Positions 7,131 through 16,705 of a stretch of DNA of 36,838 bases are shown piece by piece. Position 1 is the stretch's first letter, and each line of letters starts with the position of its first letter. Made by a program: the position numbers and the translations under genes. Origin of the DNA: an uncultured Flavobacteriales bacterium (GTDB lineage: Bacteria > Bacteroidota > Bacteroidia > Flavobacteriales_E > Vicingaceae); assembly GCA_913048175.1 (NCBI GenBank), contig CAJWVX010000015.1:1-36838 (forward strand). The letters run 5' to 3'. The notes beneath the pieces are model-generated. The model did not search any database. It had not been told where the DNA came from and saw only the letters and a list, made by a program, of their open reading frames with translations.

Positions 7131-9638
7131 ATGGGACGGAACGAATACAAGGCGGAAAAGAAATCTGAAAAGCCTAAACCAAAAAAAAAGAGAACCAACA
7201 TCGCTAACCCTTTTAGTAAGGTGAGTGTTTTTTTTACTGGCTTATTGAACAATGAAAAACTAACCAAATCGGTTGGATTATCTCTATTAGCTTTTTCCGC
7301 TTTTCTGTTATTAGCTTTTACTTCATTTTTATTTACCTGGAAAGTTGATCAAAACATCATTAATAACCACTGGAACAATCCTGACATTCAAGTAGAAAAC
7401 TGGCTAGGAAAGCTTGGTGCTTATACTTCTCATCAGTTTATTTTTAATGGCTTTGGAATTTCCTCTTTTCTTTTTGTATTCCTCGCATTTATTCTTGGTT
7501 TTAGAGTTTTATTCAAATCGAACCTTTTGTCGATAGGAAAGTCTTTTAAATATTCTATTTTCTCTATTGTTTGGCTTTCAATAGCCCTAAATTACATTTT
7601 GCCATCCACTCCAATTTTAGGTGGCTCTTTTGGTTTTCATACCAATTTTTGGTTAGGAAGTACTATTGGTAATATTGGTGTTTTACTCTTTTTAGTTTTG
7701 TCAGGATTAATCTTCTTGGTTTTTAATTTTGATATCTCATTCAACTTTTTACCAGCTAAAAAAGAAATAAATAAAGATGATGAATCTTTAGACCAAATTC
7801 AAGACTTAAGAACTGTAAACAATACTATTAAAGAAGATAATATTCCTGCAAAAGAAGAAACAAATTTTGAATATGAACCACAGGAAAAAGAAACAACTAA
7901 TGAATTCGTTTCTGAAAAATTTAATGAAACTATTATAGAACCTATTACAAAAGTTAAACTTGAAATAGAAGAAACTACTGAAAAACCTATTGTAGAGTTA
8001 ACAACAGATTTTATACCCACCCCACAAAAATCACCTGATGATGAAGTCGAGTTTTCTGTAGAAGAGCTAGAAAATAAAGATGAAATTTTAAGTGATAAAG
8101 AAATCAATAGAAAAGCTAAAGATTTTGGCGAATATGATCCAACTTTAGATTTATCTTCCTATCGTTTTCCACCAATTGATTTATTAAAAGATTTTGGAGA
8201 TACTCAAAAAAGAGTTTCTACAGAAGAATTAGAAGCTAATAAAAATAAGATATTAGAAACTCTTGCTAACTACAAAATTAAGATCGCAAGTATTAAAGCT
8301 ACTGTTGGACCAACAGTTACTTTATATGAAATTGTTCCTGAAGCTGGAATTCGTATTTCTAAAATTAAAAACTTAGAAGATGATATTGCCTTAAGTTTAG
8401 CAGCATTGGGTATTCGTATTATTGCTCCAATCCCTGGAAAAGGAACAGTTGGTATTGAAGTTCCAAACCAAGATCCAGAAATTGTTTCTATGAAAACAGT
8501 TGTAGCTTCCGATAAGTTTCAGAATGCAAAAATGGAATTACCGGTTGTTTTAGGGAAAACAATTACTAATGAAACTTATGTTTTTGATTTAGCTAAGATG
8601 CCACATTTATTAATGGCAGGAGCAACAGGGCAAGGTAAATCTGTTGGATTAAATGCTGTTTTAACATCTCTATTATACAAGAAACACCCTTCCCAATTAA
8701 AATTTGTTTTAATAGATCCAAAAAAAGTAGAATTAACACTGTACAATAAAATTGAAAGACACTACTTAGCAAAAATTCCAGATACTGAAGAAGCAATTAT
8801 AACTGATAATGATAAAGTAATTAATACCCTAAACTCTCTTTGTATAGAAATGGATCAAAGGTATGATCTTTTAAAAAATGCTATGGTTCGTAACATAGTA
8901 GAATACAATGCTAAATTTATTGCAAGGAAATTAAATCCTGAAGATGGTCATAAATATTTACCTTACATTGTTTTGGTTATTGATGAATTTGCTGATCTTA
9001 TTATGACTGCAGGTAAGGAAGTTGAAACTCCTATTGCACGTTTGGCTCAATTAGCTAGAGCAATTGGAATTCATTTAATTATTGCAACACAACGTCCTTC
9101 TGCAAATATTATTACGGGGATTATTAAGGCTAACTTCCCAGGCAGATTAGCATTTAGAGTTACTTCTGGAATTGATTCTAGAACCATTTTAGACTCAAGC
9201 GGTGCGGATCAATTAATTGGTAGAGGTGACATGCTAATCTCTCAAGGCAACGACTTGGTAAGGGTACAATGTGCTTTTGTTGACACTCCTGAAGTTGAAG
9301 CTATTTGTGATTTTATTGGAGAACAAAGAGGTTATCCTGAAGTATTTACTTTGCCTGAGTATGTTGGTGAATCTGCAACTGGTGGAAGTGGCACTTTTGA
9401 TGGTGAAGATAGAGATGCCCTTTTTGATGATGCTGCAAGAATGCTAGTAACTCACCAACAAGGCTCAGCTTCTTTATTGCAAAGAAAAATGAAAATAGGA
9501 TACAATAGAGCTGGTCGTTTAATTGACCAAATGGAAGATGCTGGAATAATTGGACCTTCTGAAGGAAGTAAGGCTAGACAAGTTTTAATTACTGATTTAG
9601 ACAGTTTGGAACAGTTATTGAGCGCTCTTCCACAATAA
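7131..9638 (+). CDS. ftsK: DNA translocase FtsK/SpoIIIE
   Basis: 835 aa. A basic N-terminal tail (KKSEKPKPKKKRTN) is followed by four membrane segments between about residues 48 and 205, then an acidic Glu/Thr-rich linker to about residue 310. Next come the FtsK alpha/beta motor domains with Walker A GATGQGKS (497-504, Lys503) and Walker B VLVIDEFADL (Asp618, Glu619), a TQRPSANIITGIIKANFPGR segment, and a C-terminal winged-helix gamma domain (about 765-835) that in the family reads KOPS-type DNA motifs. It is an ATP-driven pump that clears chromosome ends through the division septum and activates XerCD. lolA follows after 52 nt, the same ftsK-lolA order as in E. coli. Confidence 0.97.
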   Translation: MGRNEYKAEKKSEKPKPKKKRTNIANPFSKVSVFFTGLLNNEKLTKSVGLSLLAFSAFLLLAFTSFLFTWKVDQNIINNHWNNPDIQVENWLGKLGAYTSHQFIFNGFGISSFLFVFLAFILGFRVLFKSNLLSIGKSFKYSIFSIVWLSIALNYILPSTPILGGSFGFHTNFWLGSTIGNIGVLLFLVLSGLIFLVFNFDISFNFLPAKKEINKDDESLDQIQDLRTVNNTIKEDNIPAKEETNFEYEPQEKETTNEFVSEKFNETIIEPITKVKLEIEETTEKPIVELTTDFIPTPQKSPDDEVEFSVEELENKDEILSDKEINRKAKDFGEYDPTLDLSSYRFPPIDLLKDFGDTQKRVSTEELEANKNKILETLANYKIKIASIKATVGPTVTLYEIVPEAGIRISKIKNLEDDIALSLAALGIRIIAPIPGKGTVGIEVPNQDPEIVSMKTVVASDKFQNAKMELPVVLGKTITNETYVFDLAKMPHLLMAGATGQGKSVGLNAVLTSLLYKKHPSQLKFVLIDPKKVELTLYNKIERHYLAKIPDTEEAIITDNDKVINTLNSLCIEMDQRYDLLKNAMVRNIVEYNAKFIARKLNPEDGHKYLPYIVLVIDEFADLIMTAGKEVETPIARLAQLARAIGIHLIIATQRPSANIITGIIKANFPGRLAFRVTSGIDSRTILDSSGADQLIGRGDMLISQGNDLVRVQCAFVDTPEVEAICDFIGEQRGYPEVFTLPEYVGESATGGSGTFDGEDRDALFDDAARMLVTHQQGSASLLQRKMKIGYNRAGRLIDQMEDAGIIGPSEGSKARQVLITDLDSLEQLLSALPQ

Positions 9639-9690
9639 CATGCTGTGCATGAAATAAATAATTATTTACTAAAATATAATTTACTAAAAA

Positions 9691-10335
9691 ATGAAAAAAA
9701 TATTAACCGTAGCATTAACAACACTAATTAGTTTAGGTAGTTTTGCTCAAGAAGTAGATGAAAAAGCAAAAGGGATTTTAGATAATTTAAGTGCTAAAAC
9801 AAAAGCTTATAAAACTATTAAAGCTGATTTCAAATTCACTATCAATAATAAATCTGAAGGTCTGAACGAAACTCAAACTGGTAAAATTCAAATTAAAGGA
9901 AATAAGTATTTTTTATCTATTGCCGGACAAGATGTAATGTCTGATGGTAAAACTATTTATACGATTTTAAAAGATGCAGAAGAAGTTCAGATTAATGGAA
10001 TACCTGATGAAGATGAAGAAGATTTTATAAGTCCTAATAAAATATTTACTTTATATGAAACAGGTTTTAAATACAAATATGTAAAAGAAGAAAAAGGAGA
10101 ACATATCATTAATCTTTACCCAAAAAAAGCTGAGGAAAAAGACTTTCATCGAATTGCCCTTTACATTAACAAAGTTAAAAATCAAATTGGTAGCGTTAAA
10201 ATATTTGGAAAAGATGGTTCTATAACAACTTATAATATTTCAGCATTTACTGCAGACTCTATTATTTCAGATTCAAAATTTACTTTTAACAAAACAAATC
10301 ATCCAAATTATGAGGTTGTTGATTTGAGAGATTAA
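9691..10335 (+). CDS. lolA: LolA-like outer-membrane lipoprotein carrier protein
   Basis: 214 aa with a clear Sec signal peptide (MKKILTVALTTLISLGSFA, cleavage before QEV). The mature part has the LolA layout: SAKTKAYKTIKADFKFTI at the start, GKIQIKGNKYFLSI, MSDGKTIYTI, then SPNKIFTLYETGFKYKY and DFHRIALYINKVKNQIGSVKIFGKDGSITTYNI, the open beta-barrel that carries lipoproteins across the periplasm. Position directly after ftsK and before a strong terminator supports LolA and suggests cotranscription with ftsK. Start ATG is fixed by the signal peptide. Confidence 0.9.
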   Translation: MKKILTVALTTLISLGSFAQEVDEKAKGILDNLSAKTKAYKTIKADFKFTINNKSEGLNETQTGKIQIKGNKYFLSIAGQDVMSDGKTIYTILKDAEEVQINGIPDEDEEDFISPNKIFTLYETGFKYKYVKEEKGEHIINLYPKKAEEKDFHRIALYINKVKNQIGSVKIFGKDGSITTYNISAFTADSIISDSKFTFNKTNHPNYEVVDLRD

Positions 10336-10357
10336 TCAATACAACATCTTGTAAACT

Positions 10358-10388
10358 AAAATTGCCCCGCTACTAACGGGGCAATTTT
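10358..10388. terminator. Bidirectional terminator between lolA and the gld operon
   Basis: 12-bp perfect stem AAAATTGCCCCG (10358-10369) / CGGGGCAATTTT (10377-10388) with a 7-nt loop, GC-rich core, and T/A tracts on both sides. It lies 22 nt past the lolA stop and also downstream of the minus-strand gldF-gldG-DUF4340 operon. Confidence 0.9.
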
Positions 10389-10481
10389 ACAAGAAAGAGG
10401 TAACGTCTTTCACTCTTTAAAGCTTAAGACTACTATAAAGACGAAAAGAACTATCAAAAAGTTGCTTAGTCGATAATAAAT

Positions 10482-11504
10482 TTATTTCTGTAGTACAAAG
10501 TAACTCTTTGGAAGAGTTATATTATCAAATGTTGCAAACTGAACATAGGTAAACAACTCATTATTTAGATGTCCATACATTCTATCTATATCAAACTCAT
10601 ACTCTACGTCATCATTACTCTTAACCTCTCTGAAATTTGGCATATGGTACAATACAATCTTGTTAACAATTCCATCTAACTCTTTAACTTCTATTGTGAT
10701 AAATGGAGGAGAAGCAATTGTAGAATCGATTTTGGCTTGTTTAGATTCGACATCAATCATCTCATAATATATACTTTTATAACGCTCTACATAATCTATT
10801 AATTGATCAGAATTAGCTTTTAATGGAACAACACTTCCTATCTCAAATAAAGAAAATACACCATCCTTGTTATTAATATAAAAAGATTCTTCTGGAGTTT
10901 CATGATAAGTTATTTCTATACTTTTAATTTTTTCAGGTAAAGCTTTAAACACAACAGCATCTCTCCATTGAGCAGACTCCGTAAAAAAACGAGATGTTAA
11001 GTAACCATAATTTCCAGGAATGTACATTATAAATGGTACAGATGATTTTACTCCTTCCGTTTCTAAAATCATATAAGTTCCTTGATGATCCAAAGTAGCT
11101 CCGCCCACATAGTAAATTTTACTTGGTTTATCTCCACCTTCATAAATTTCTACCTTGGTAGCACTTGTCGCTATTTGTTTTATTACATTATTTTGAGCAG
11201 ATTTTGGAACAGGTGAACGAACTTCAATTCTACTAAAAGTTTTCATTAAAAGCCTAACATTATCAGGCCGTGCTAAGTACTTCCCATCTACCATCCAAGT
11301 GTTTTTAGATTTTGAAAGTGTTACTGACTGTCCTTTAGCATCAACCATAAATATTTTATCAATAGCATCTGTATTTTTTATAGCAAAGCCAGATTTCTCC
11401 TCTTTATTACTCCCTAAAGTTCCTGCGCTCTTATTTATAAAGAAGTATACCGCAATAGCAGCCAACAAGACAAGTAATAGAATTAATATTTTGTTATTTT
11501 TCAT
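10482..11504 (-). CDS. DUF4340 domain-containing protein, gldFG-linked
   Basis: 340 aa. One N-terminal membrane segment (residues 5-23, ILILLLVLLAAIAVYFFI) anchors a periplasmic or extracytoplasmic domain of the DUF4340 type, seen here as an alternating beta-rich sequence with SKNTWMVDGKYLARPDNVRLLMKTFSRIEV and FIMYIPGNYGYLTSRFF. It follows gldG by 44 nt in the same direction. DUF4340 proteins are commonly encoded next to GldG-type ABC auxiliary proteins, so a structural partner of the GldFG transporter is a reasonable inference; no enzymatic motif is seen. Confidence 0.8.
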   Translation of the reverse strand: MKNNKILILLLVLLAAIAVYFFINKSAGTLGSNKEEKSGFAIKNTDAIDKIFMVDAKGQSVTLSKSKNTWMVDGKYLARPDNVRLLMKTFSRIEVRSPVPKSAQNNVIKQIATSATKVEIYEGGDKPSKIYYVGGATLDHQGTYMILETEGVKSSVPFIMYIPGNYGYLTSRFFTESAQWRDAVVFKALPEKIKSIEITYHETPEESFYINNKDGVFSLFEIGSVVPLKANSDQLIDYVERYKSIYYEMIDVESKQAKIDSTIASPPFITIEVKELDGIVNKIVLYHMPNFREVKSNDDVEYEFDIDRMYGHLNNELFTYVQFATFDNITLPKSYFVLQK

Positions 11505-11548
11505 ATTTTTCGCGAATTAATCCCATCTAAAAAACTTAGAATGAGTTG

Positions 11549-13291
11549 TTATTTTGTAAATTTTTTCTTCCTATCGAAGTAATGAGCTAATCCAAACAAT
11601 AATATTAGACCAATTGGTAAAATAGTATTAATCAGTTGCCATTCGAATTTGTCATTTTTAAGAAGGGTTTTATCTAATAATCTAATTTTAAGCTTCTTAG
11701 ATCTTACTGTCATTAAGCCACTATCATCACACAAATAACCCATTACATTTAGCATGAAATCTTTATTTCCAAACTCTTGTCTTGTATATCTATCTACTCC
11801 CAATTCTAAAAACTCTCCTGTACGTCTATTAACATGATTTTTTGCGATGTCTCCATCTGCAATAACAATCATCTTATTTTCGACACTTTCCTCCTTAAAG
11901 CTAATTTCGTTAGCTCCTTTTAATTGAGGAGTTATTCTATTCTTAAATACAGATTCAAACTTTCCCTCTAAAAGTATAGCTACAACCTGATGTCCAGCGT
12001 TAAATTTGGATGGGTCTGGTTCAAATCGCAGCATTTCTAATCCGATTCTTGTAGGAGCGCTACTGACCTTAGAATATTGAGATGTTTTTAAAAGACCTGT
12101 TTTTCTAATCCCTTTTTTAGCAATAGTATCTATCGTACTAACAAACTCTCCTTTAAGTGCATTTAAATTATTTACAATTGGATGGTTATTAGCTGGTGTT
12201 AACAATGGAAAAAAGAACCATGGTAATATTTCTTGTTTTGGTTTACCTCCAACCATTCCAGTAACCATTGGAATGGGAGCACATTGTACATCCTGAACAA
12301 TATTTGTATTAACTCTAACACCATAAGTAAACAACTGATCATCTAAATTTAAATCCAATGGAATAGCCATTGTTACATTATCACGAAGTAAACTATCCAT
12401 ACTTGCAAGAACAGGGTCAATTAACCAAACAACTCTCCCTCCATACATTACATATTGATCAATAATAAATTTATCCTTTTCAGAGAATTTATCCATCGGT
12501 CGAGCAATAATTATAGACTGATACTTAACTTTCACCCTAAAAGCTTTGTTACTGTCAATTATTACTCGTTCAGTTAGACTATTTAATTGTCCGTTTAATT
12601 CAATTCTATCTACAGCATAAAATTCTGCTAAAGACTCTGCTAAAGATGCTGTCTCTAACTTATCCAACTCTCCGTGCCCCTCAATAAAGGCAATTTTCGG
12701 AACATCTGTTCTTGTTAAACTATTGATGGCATTAGCTATTTCATACTCCAACGATTCTATAGAACTATTAAGCATTCCTTCTTGCTGAGCACCAATTTGA
12801 CTTTTTAAAAGCTGAATTGGTAATTCTTTTCCCCTGTAAAGAAAAACTGCCCCAGGCCAAATTATCTTATTACTAAAACCATCATTTGATCTTTCTGATA
12901 AATCAGTAGGTCGTAAACCTTGCTTATACAACTGCTTGTATATTTCTTCCGTAATTTTATCGTCCTCACTTTCTGCTGGATTAATAAACTCATACTCTAA
13001 ATTTCCATTAGAATAAGCTCTAAACTCATCCAACATTTCTTTTGTTTCATCCCGCAAACGTTTATACCCTGCAGGAAATTCTCCCTCTAAATAAACCTTA
13101 ACATAAATAATATCATCAATATTTTCTGCAAGCTCTTGACTTGTCTTAGATAAGGTAAATCGTTTTTCTGAAGTTAAATCAAAACGTTCAAAAGCAAAGG
13201 ATCCAACATAATTAACTAACAGAATAATAATTAATCCAACAATCAAGAAGGTAAGATCCTTCTTTCTATTTACAGCGCTCTTCTCTACCAT
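11549..13291 (-). CDS. gldG: GldG, gliding-motility-associated ABC transporter auxiliary/substrate-binding protein
   Basis: 580 aa. An N-terminal membrane segment (about 13-33) follows a basic patch NRKKD, then a large extracytoplasmic domain with the GldG/ABC_transp_aux features FDLTSEKRFTLSKTSQEL, KIAFIEGHGE near residue 200 and VVWLIDPV near residue 290. A second membrane helix ends the protein (about 553-571, before DRKKKFTK). In Flavobacterium johnsoniae GldA, GldF and GldG form an ABC transporter linked to gliding. The ATG overlaps the gldF stop by 7 nt, implying translational coupling. Confidence 0.95.
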   Translation of the reverse strand: MVEKSAVNRKKDLTFLIVGLIIILLVNYVGSFAFERFDLTSEKRFTLSKTSQELAENIDDIIYVKVYLEGEFPAGYKRLRDETKEMLDEFRAYSNGNLEYEFINPAESEDDKITEEIYKQLYKQGLRPTDLSERSNDGFSNKIIWPGAVFLYRGKELPIQLLKSQIGAQQEGMLNSSIESLEYEIANAINSLTRTDVPKIAFIEGHGELDKLETASLAESLAEFYAVDRIELNGQLNSLTERVIIDSNKAFRVKVKYQSIIIARPMDKFSEKDKFIIDQYVMYGGRVVWLIDPVLASMDSLLRDNVTMAIPLDLNLDDQLFTYGVRVNTNIVQDVQCAPIPMVTGMVGGKPKQEILPWFFFPLLTPANNHPIVNNLNALKGEFVSTIDTIAKKGIRKTGLLKTSQYSKVSSAPTRIGLEMLRFEPDPSKFNAGHQVVAILLEGKFESVFKNRITPQLKGANEISFKEESVENKMIVIADGDIAKNHVNRRTGEFLELGVDRYTRQEFGNKDFMLNVMGYLCDDSGLMTVRSKKLKIRLLDKTLLKNDKFEWQLINTILPIGLILLFGLAHYFDRKKKFTK

Positions 13292-14016
13292 TTTCTGCTA
13301 CTTAATGCTGTTTTAGTAAATATTAAAAATAAAAATATTACACTTAAAAAATAGGTGACATCTCTTGTATCGATCACACCCCTACTCATAGATACATAAT
13401 GCTCATTAATACCTAATTTCATAATCAAATCATCAACAGCCCCAAAATACTCTAGCGCACTAATCGATTCAAAACCAACATAACAGAAGAAACATAGAAA
13501 TACAGCAACAATAAAAGAGATTATTTGATTATTTGTAATTGAACTAGCAAAAACACCAATAGCAACAAAAACACTCCCTAAAAACAATAGACCAAAGTAA
13601 GAACCAACTGTACCTCCAAAATCAATATTACCAACAGGGTTACCTAATTGATAAACTGAATAAAAATAAACTAATGTTGGCAACAAGGAAAATAATACCA
13701 AAGTAAAACCAGCAATGTATTTTGCAAATACAATTTGAAAATCTGTTAATGGCTTAGTTAGTAAAAGCTCTATGGTTCCGGTTCTACTTTCTTCAGCAAA
13801 TAAACGCATTGTAATAGCCGGGATTAAAAACATAAAAACCCATGGGGCAACATAAAAAAGTGAATCGATATTGGCATAACCACTGTCTAATACATTTGTT
13901 CCTCCCGGAAAAATCCACATCATTAAACCAATTGTAGTCAAAAACACAACGACAACTATGTAGCCAATTAGAGAACCTAAAAAACTTCTTATTTCTTTAT
14001 TAATTAATGTTAGCAT
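13285..14016 (-). CDS. gldF: GldF, ABC transporter permease of the gliding machinery
   Basis: 243 aa, six predicted membrane segments (first LIGYIVVVVFLTTIGLMMWIF about 17-36, last FLSVIFLFLIF near the C-terminus). LFAEESRTGTIELLLTKPLTDFQIVFAKYIAGF (about 68-100) is the typical ABC-2 permease segment that contacts the ATPase. First gene of the gldF-gldG-DUF4340 operon; a TAAATTTG -7 element lies 23 nt upstream. The partner ATPase gene gldA is not in this window and must lie elsewhere, as in F. johnsoniae. Confidence 0.95.
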   Translation of the reverse strand: MLTLINKEIRSFLGSLIGYIVVVVFLTTIGLMMWIFPGGTNVLDSGYANIDSLFYVAPWVFMFLIPAITMRLFAEESRTGTIELLLTKPLTDFQIVFAKYIAGFTLVLFSLLPTLVYFYSVYQLGNPVGNIDFGGTVGSYFGLLFLGSVFVAIGVFASSITNNQIISFIVAVFLCFFCYVGFESISALEYFGAVDDLIMKLGINEHYVSMSRGVIDTRDVTYFLSVIFLFLIFTKTALSSRKW

Positions 14017-14038
14017 TTCTTGTTTTTCTGAAAGAGAA

Positions 14039-14046
14039 CAAATTTA
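14039..14046 (-). promoter_or_regulatory. -7 element (TAAATTTG) of the gldF operon
   Basis: Exact TAnnTTTG on the minus strand, 22 nt before the gldF ATG; no clear -33 TTG. Confidence 0.45.
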
Positions 14047-14195
14047 ACACTTTTTAAATGATGTGGTTGCTAAAAATTGTTAAACGACACGTTTGAGTTT
14101 ATAAGTGGTAAATAACACAAATTGTTTTATTTGTAACATTTTTTTATATTATTAAAATAATTGTAATATTGCATTTCAATATATTAATTAAGGTA

Positions 14196-15515
14196 ATGAT
14201 TATATTAAAGTTTGGGGGAACATCAGTAGGGTCTGTAGAAAGAATTCGAGAGGTTGCAAATCTATCTAACAACACTCAAAGAAAAGTGGTAGTACTATCT
14301 GCAATGTCAGGAACCACTAATAGTTTAATAGAAATTGCAGAATACCTCTATAAAAAGAATCATGATAGTGCAAATGAAGCTATAAACAAATTGGAACTAA
14401 ATTATTATGAGGTAACTAATAAATTATTCTCAACTACAGAATATAAAAAAAAAGGCATAGATCTTATTCAGTCACACTTTAGTCACATTAAATCATTTAC
14501 TCAAGATATGTTTACTCTTTTTGAAGAGAAAGCAATTTTAGCACAAGGCGAATTAATATCTACTGCTTTATTACATTACTATTTTAATGAACAAAAAATA
14601 GAGTCTGTTTTAATCCCTGCGCTTAATTTTATGAGAACAGATAAAGATGGTGAACCTGATCTATTCTATATTAAAGAGAATATCAATAGAGAAATTGATC
14701 TGCATCCGAATAATACAATCTTTATAACTCAAGGATTTATTTGTAGAAACGCATTTGGAGAAATAGACAACCTTAGGCGAGGTGGAAGTGACTATACAGC
14801 TTCTTTAGTTGGCGTGGCTTGTGAAGCTGAAGAAATTCAAATTTGGACAGATATTGATGGCATGCATAATAATGACCCTCGATTTGTAGAAAATACGACT
14901 CCCTTATCGAATTTATCTTTTGATGAGGCAGCTGAATTGGCTTATTTTGGCGCAAAAATATTACACCCAGCAAGTATTCAACCTTGTAAGGTTGCAAATG
15001 TGCCAGTTCGATTAAAAAACACTTTAGAGCCAAAAGCTCTAGGAACTTTAATTAGCTCAAAAGTAAATGGTAGTGGAATTAAATCGATAGCTGCAAAAGA
15101 TCGTATAACAGCCATAAAAATAAAAAGTGGCCGCATGTTATTAGCTCATGGATTTATGAGGAAAGTTTTTGAAATATTTGAAACCTATAAAACTTCAATA
15201 GACATGATTACAACTTCTGAAGTGGCAGTTTCTGTAACTATTGATGACACAAAATATCTAAACGATATTGTAGATGAGTTGAAGAAATATGGCACAGTAG
15301 AAATTGATAAAGACCTTTCTATAATTTGTGTTGTTGGTGATTTTATAGCTGAGAGCAAAGGCTATGCATTTAGGGTTATGGAATCACTTCAAAACATATC
15401 TATAAGAATGATCTCTTATGGAGGGAGCCGACACAATGTAACTTTATTAGTAAATACTTCTGATAAAAAAGAAGCATTAAATTCTTTACACCAAAATCTT
15501 TTTAACCGTGTTTAA
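14196..15515 (+). CDS. lysC: Aspartate kinase (monofunctional)
   Basis: 439 aa from the ATG at 14196. The frame is open to a TTG at 14169, but the extra nine residues precede the invariant KFGGTSVGS (residues 5-13), which should sit right at the N-terminus, and an AAGG lies before the ATG. Catalytic-domain motifs include FEEKAILAQGELIST, GEIDNLRRGGSDYTASL and WTDIDGMHNNDPR. Two C-terminal ACT domains (about 300-439) would be the lysine/threonine feedback sites. It makes aspartyl phosphate, the first step to lysine, threonine, methionine and diaminopimelate. The 3' end overlaps lysA by 8 nt. Confidence 0.95.
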   Translation: MIILKFGGTSVGSVERIREVANLSNNTQRKVVVLSAMSGTTNSLIEIAEYLYKKNHDSANEAINKLELNYYEVTNKLFSTTEYKKKGIDLIQSHFSHIKSFTQDMFTLFEEKAILAQGELISTALLHYYFNEQKIESVLIPALNFMRTDKDGEPDLFYIKENINREIDLHPNNTIFITQGFICRNAFGEIDNLRRGGSDYTASLVGVACEAEEIQIWTDIDGMHNNDPRFVENTTPLSNLSFDEAAELAYFGAKILHPASIQPCKVANVPVRLKNTLEPKALGTLISSKVNGSGIKSIAAKDRITAIKIKSGRMLLAHGFMRKVFEIFETYKTSIDMITTSEVAVSVTIDDTKYLNDIVDELKKYGTVEIDKDLSIICVVGDFIAESKGYAFRVMESLQNISIRMISYGGSRHNVTLLVNTSDKKEALNSLHQNLFNRV

Positions 15516-16653
15516 TACTCAAGAAATAGCCCGTTTTAAAGAGACACCTACTCCATTTTATTATTACAAATTAGAGTTGTTGGAAGAGACACTAAACGCG
15601 GTAAAAAAAGCATCATCATTATATGATTACCATATTCATTATGCTTTTAAAGCTAATACTAATACTGAAATATTAGAGCTAATTCAAAAAAATGGATTAG
15701 GTGCAGATTGTGTTAGTGGAAACGAAGTAAAAAAAGCAATTGAGTGTGGTTTCACTTCTGAGCAAATTGTTTTTGCTGGTGTAGGAAAAACGGATGCTGA
15801 AATTAATATAGCTTTAGATCATAACATCTTTTGCTTTAATTGCGAATCAATTCCAGAGTTGGAGGTTATTAATGAACTGGCAGCTGTAAAAGGTAAAACA
15901 GCTCAAATTGCATTAAGAATAAATCCTAATGTTGCTGCAAATACACACGCTTACATTACCACCGGATTAGAAGAAAACAAGTTTGGAATTAACATGTGGG
16001 AATTGGAAGATGTTTTAGTTGCCTTAGCTGATATGAAAAATGTAAACCTTATTGGTTTGCATTTTCATATTGGTTCTCAGATAACCGATTTAAACGATTT
16101 TAAAGGCTTATGCCTTCGTGTAAATGAAATTCAAGAATGGTTTTATGAACGGCAAATTATTGTAAAACACATAAACGTTGGTGGAGGTTTAGGTATAGAT
16201 TACGAAAACCCAATGGAAAATCCAATACCAGATTTTAATGCTTTCTTTAAAGTATTTAAAGATTTTATAGAACTTAGACATCAACAAGAATTGCATTTTG
16301 AATTAGGGAGGTCTATTGTTGGACAATGTGGCACTTTAGTAAGTAAAGTGCTGTATGTTAAAAATGGAGTGAAAACCAATTTTGCAATTATTGATGCTGG
16401 CATGACAGAACTAATAAGACCTGCTTTATATCAAGCAGTTCATTCTATAGAAAACCTAACAAGTAACTCTAGTAAAATAAAGCGCTATGATGTTGTTGGG
16501 CCAATTTGTGAATCGTCTGATTGTTTTGGTAAATCGTTAATGCTATCTAATACAAAGCGAGGCCATTATATAGCAATCCATTCTTGTGGTGCCTATGGCG
16601 AAGTTATGGCATCTCAATATAATTTGAGAGATTTAGTAAAAGCGGTTTATTGA
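15508..16653 (+). CDS. lysA: Diaminopimelate decarboxylase
   Basis: 381 aa, starting at GTG inside the last codons of lysC (8-nt overlap), so probably translated by coupling. PLP fold III: Lys48 in HYAFKANTN, HFHIGSQ (185-191), HINVGGGLGIDYENP with the phosphate-binding GGG at 225-227, HFELGRSIVG, and the catalytic-loop Cys334 in GPICESSD, followed by GAYGEVMASQYNLR. It converts meso-diaminopimelate to lysine. Adjacent lysC and lysA put the first and last steps of the pathway in one transcript; in some bacteria the two are a single fused protein. Its last ten codons plus stop are repeated in degraded form at 17864-17896. Confidence 0.95.
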   Translation: MFNTQEIARFKETPTPFYYYKLELLEETLNAVKKASSLYDYHIHYAFKANTNTEILELIQKNGLGADCVSGNEVKKAIECGFTSEQIVFAGVGKTDAEINIALDHNIFCFNCESIPELEVINELAAVKGKTAQIALRINPNVAANTHAYITTGLEENKFGINMWELEDVLVALADMKNVNLIGLHFHIGSQITDLNDFKGLCLRVNEIQEWFYERQIIVKHINVGGGLGIDYENPMENPIPDFNAFFKVFKDFIELRHQQELHFELGRSIVGQCGTLVSKVLYVKNGVKTNFAIIDAGMTELIRPALYQAVHSIENLTSNSSKIKRYDVVGPICESSDCFGKSLMLSNTKRGHYIAIHSCGAYGEVMASQYNLRDLVKAVY

Positions 16654-16700
16654 TTTACATCTCAATAAAAAGTATCTTTGTTTGCTACTATTAATATTGA
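16621..16700 (+). repeat. Direct repeat, copy 1: lysA 3' end plus downstream leader
   Basis: Copy 1 of an approximately 80-nt direct repeat. It comprises the last ten codons and stop of lysA, a 26-nt block identical in both copies (16646-16671), and a more diverged leader ending in ATTGAAA. The copy holds an intact promoter (TTG-20 nt-TATCTTTG). The second copy is at 17864-17945, on the far side of the metallophosphoesterase gene. Confidence 0.85.
16650..16680 (+). promoter_or_regulatory. Promoter of the metallophosphoesterase gene, partly inside the lysA stop region
   Basis: TTG at 16650-16652 (spanning the last lysA codon and TGA) and TATCTTTG at 16673-16680, an exact TAnnTTTG, 20 nt apart. 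A start near 16686 gives a leader of about 20 nt to the ATG at 16706. Confidence 0.65.
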
Positions 16701-16705
16701 AACTA

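Noticed and set aside
7799-8107. 102-codon open frame on the minus strand inside ftsK
   Set aside because: It is antisense to the low-complexity Glu/Thr linker of FtsK; its Ser/Val-rich translation is what that linker gives when reversed, and it has no promoter or start context.
14169-14195. Upstream TTG start for lysC
   Set aside because: It adds nine residues before the strand and KFGGTS motif that normally open the protein; the ATG at 14196 has a better upstream AAGG.
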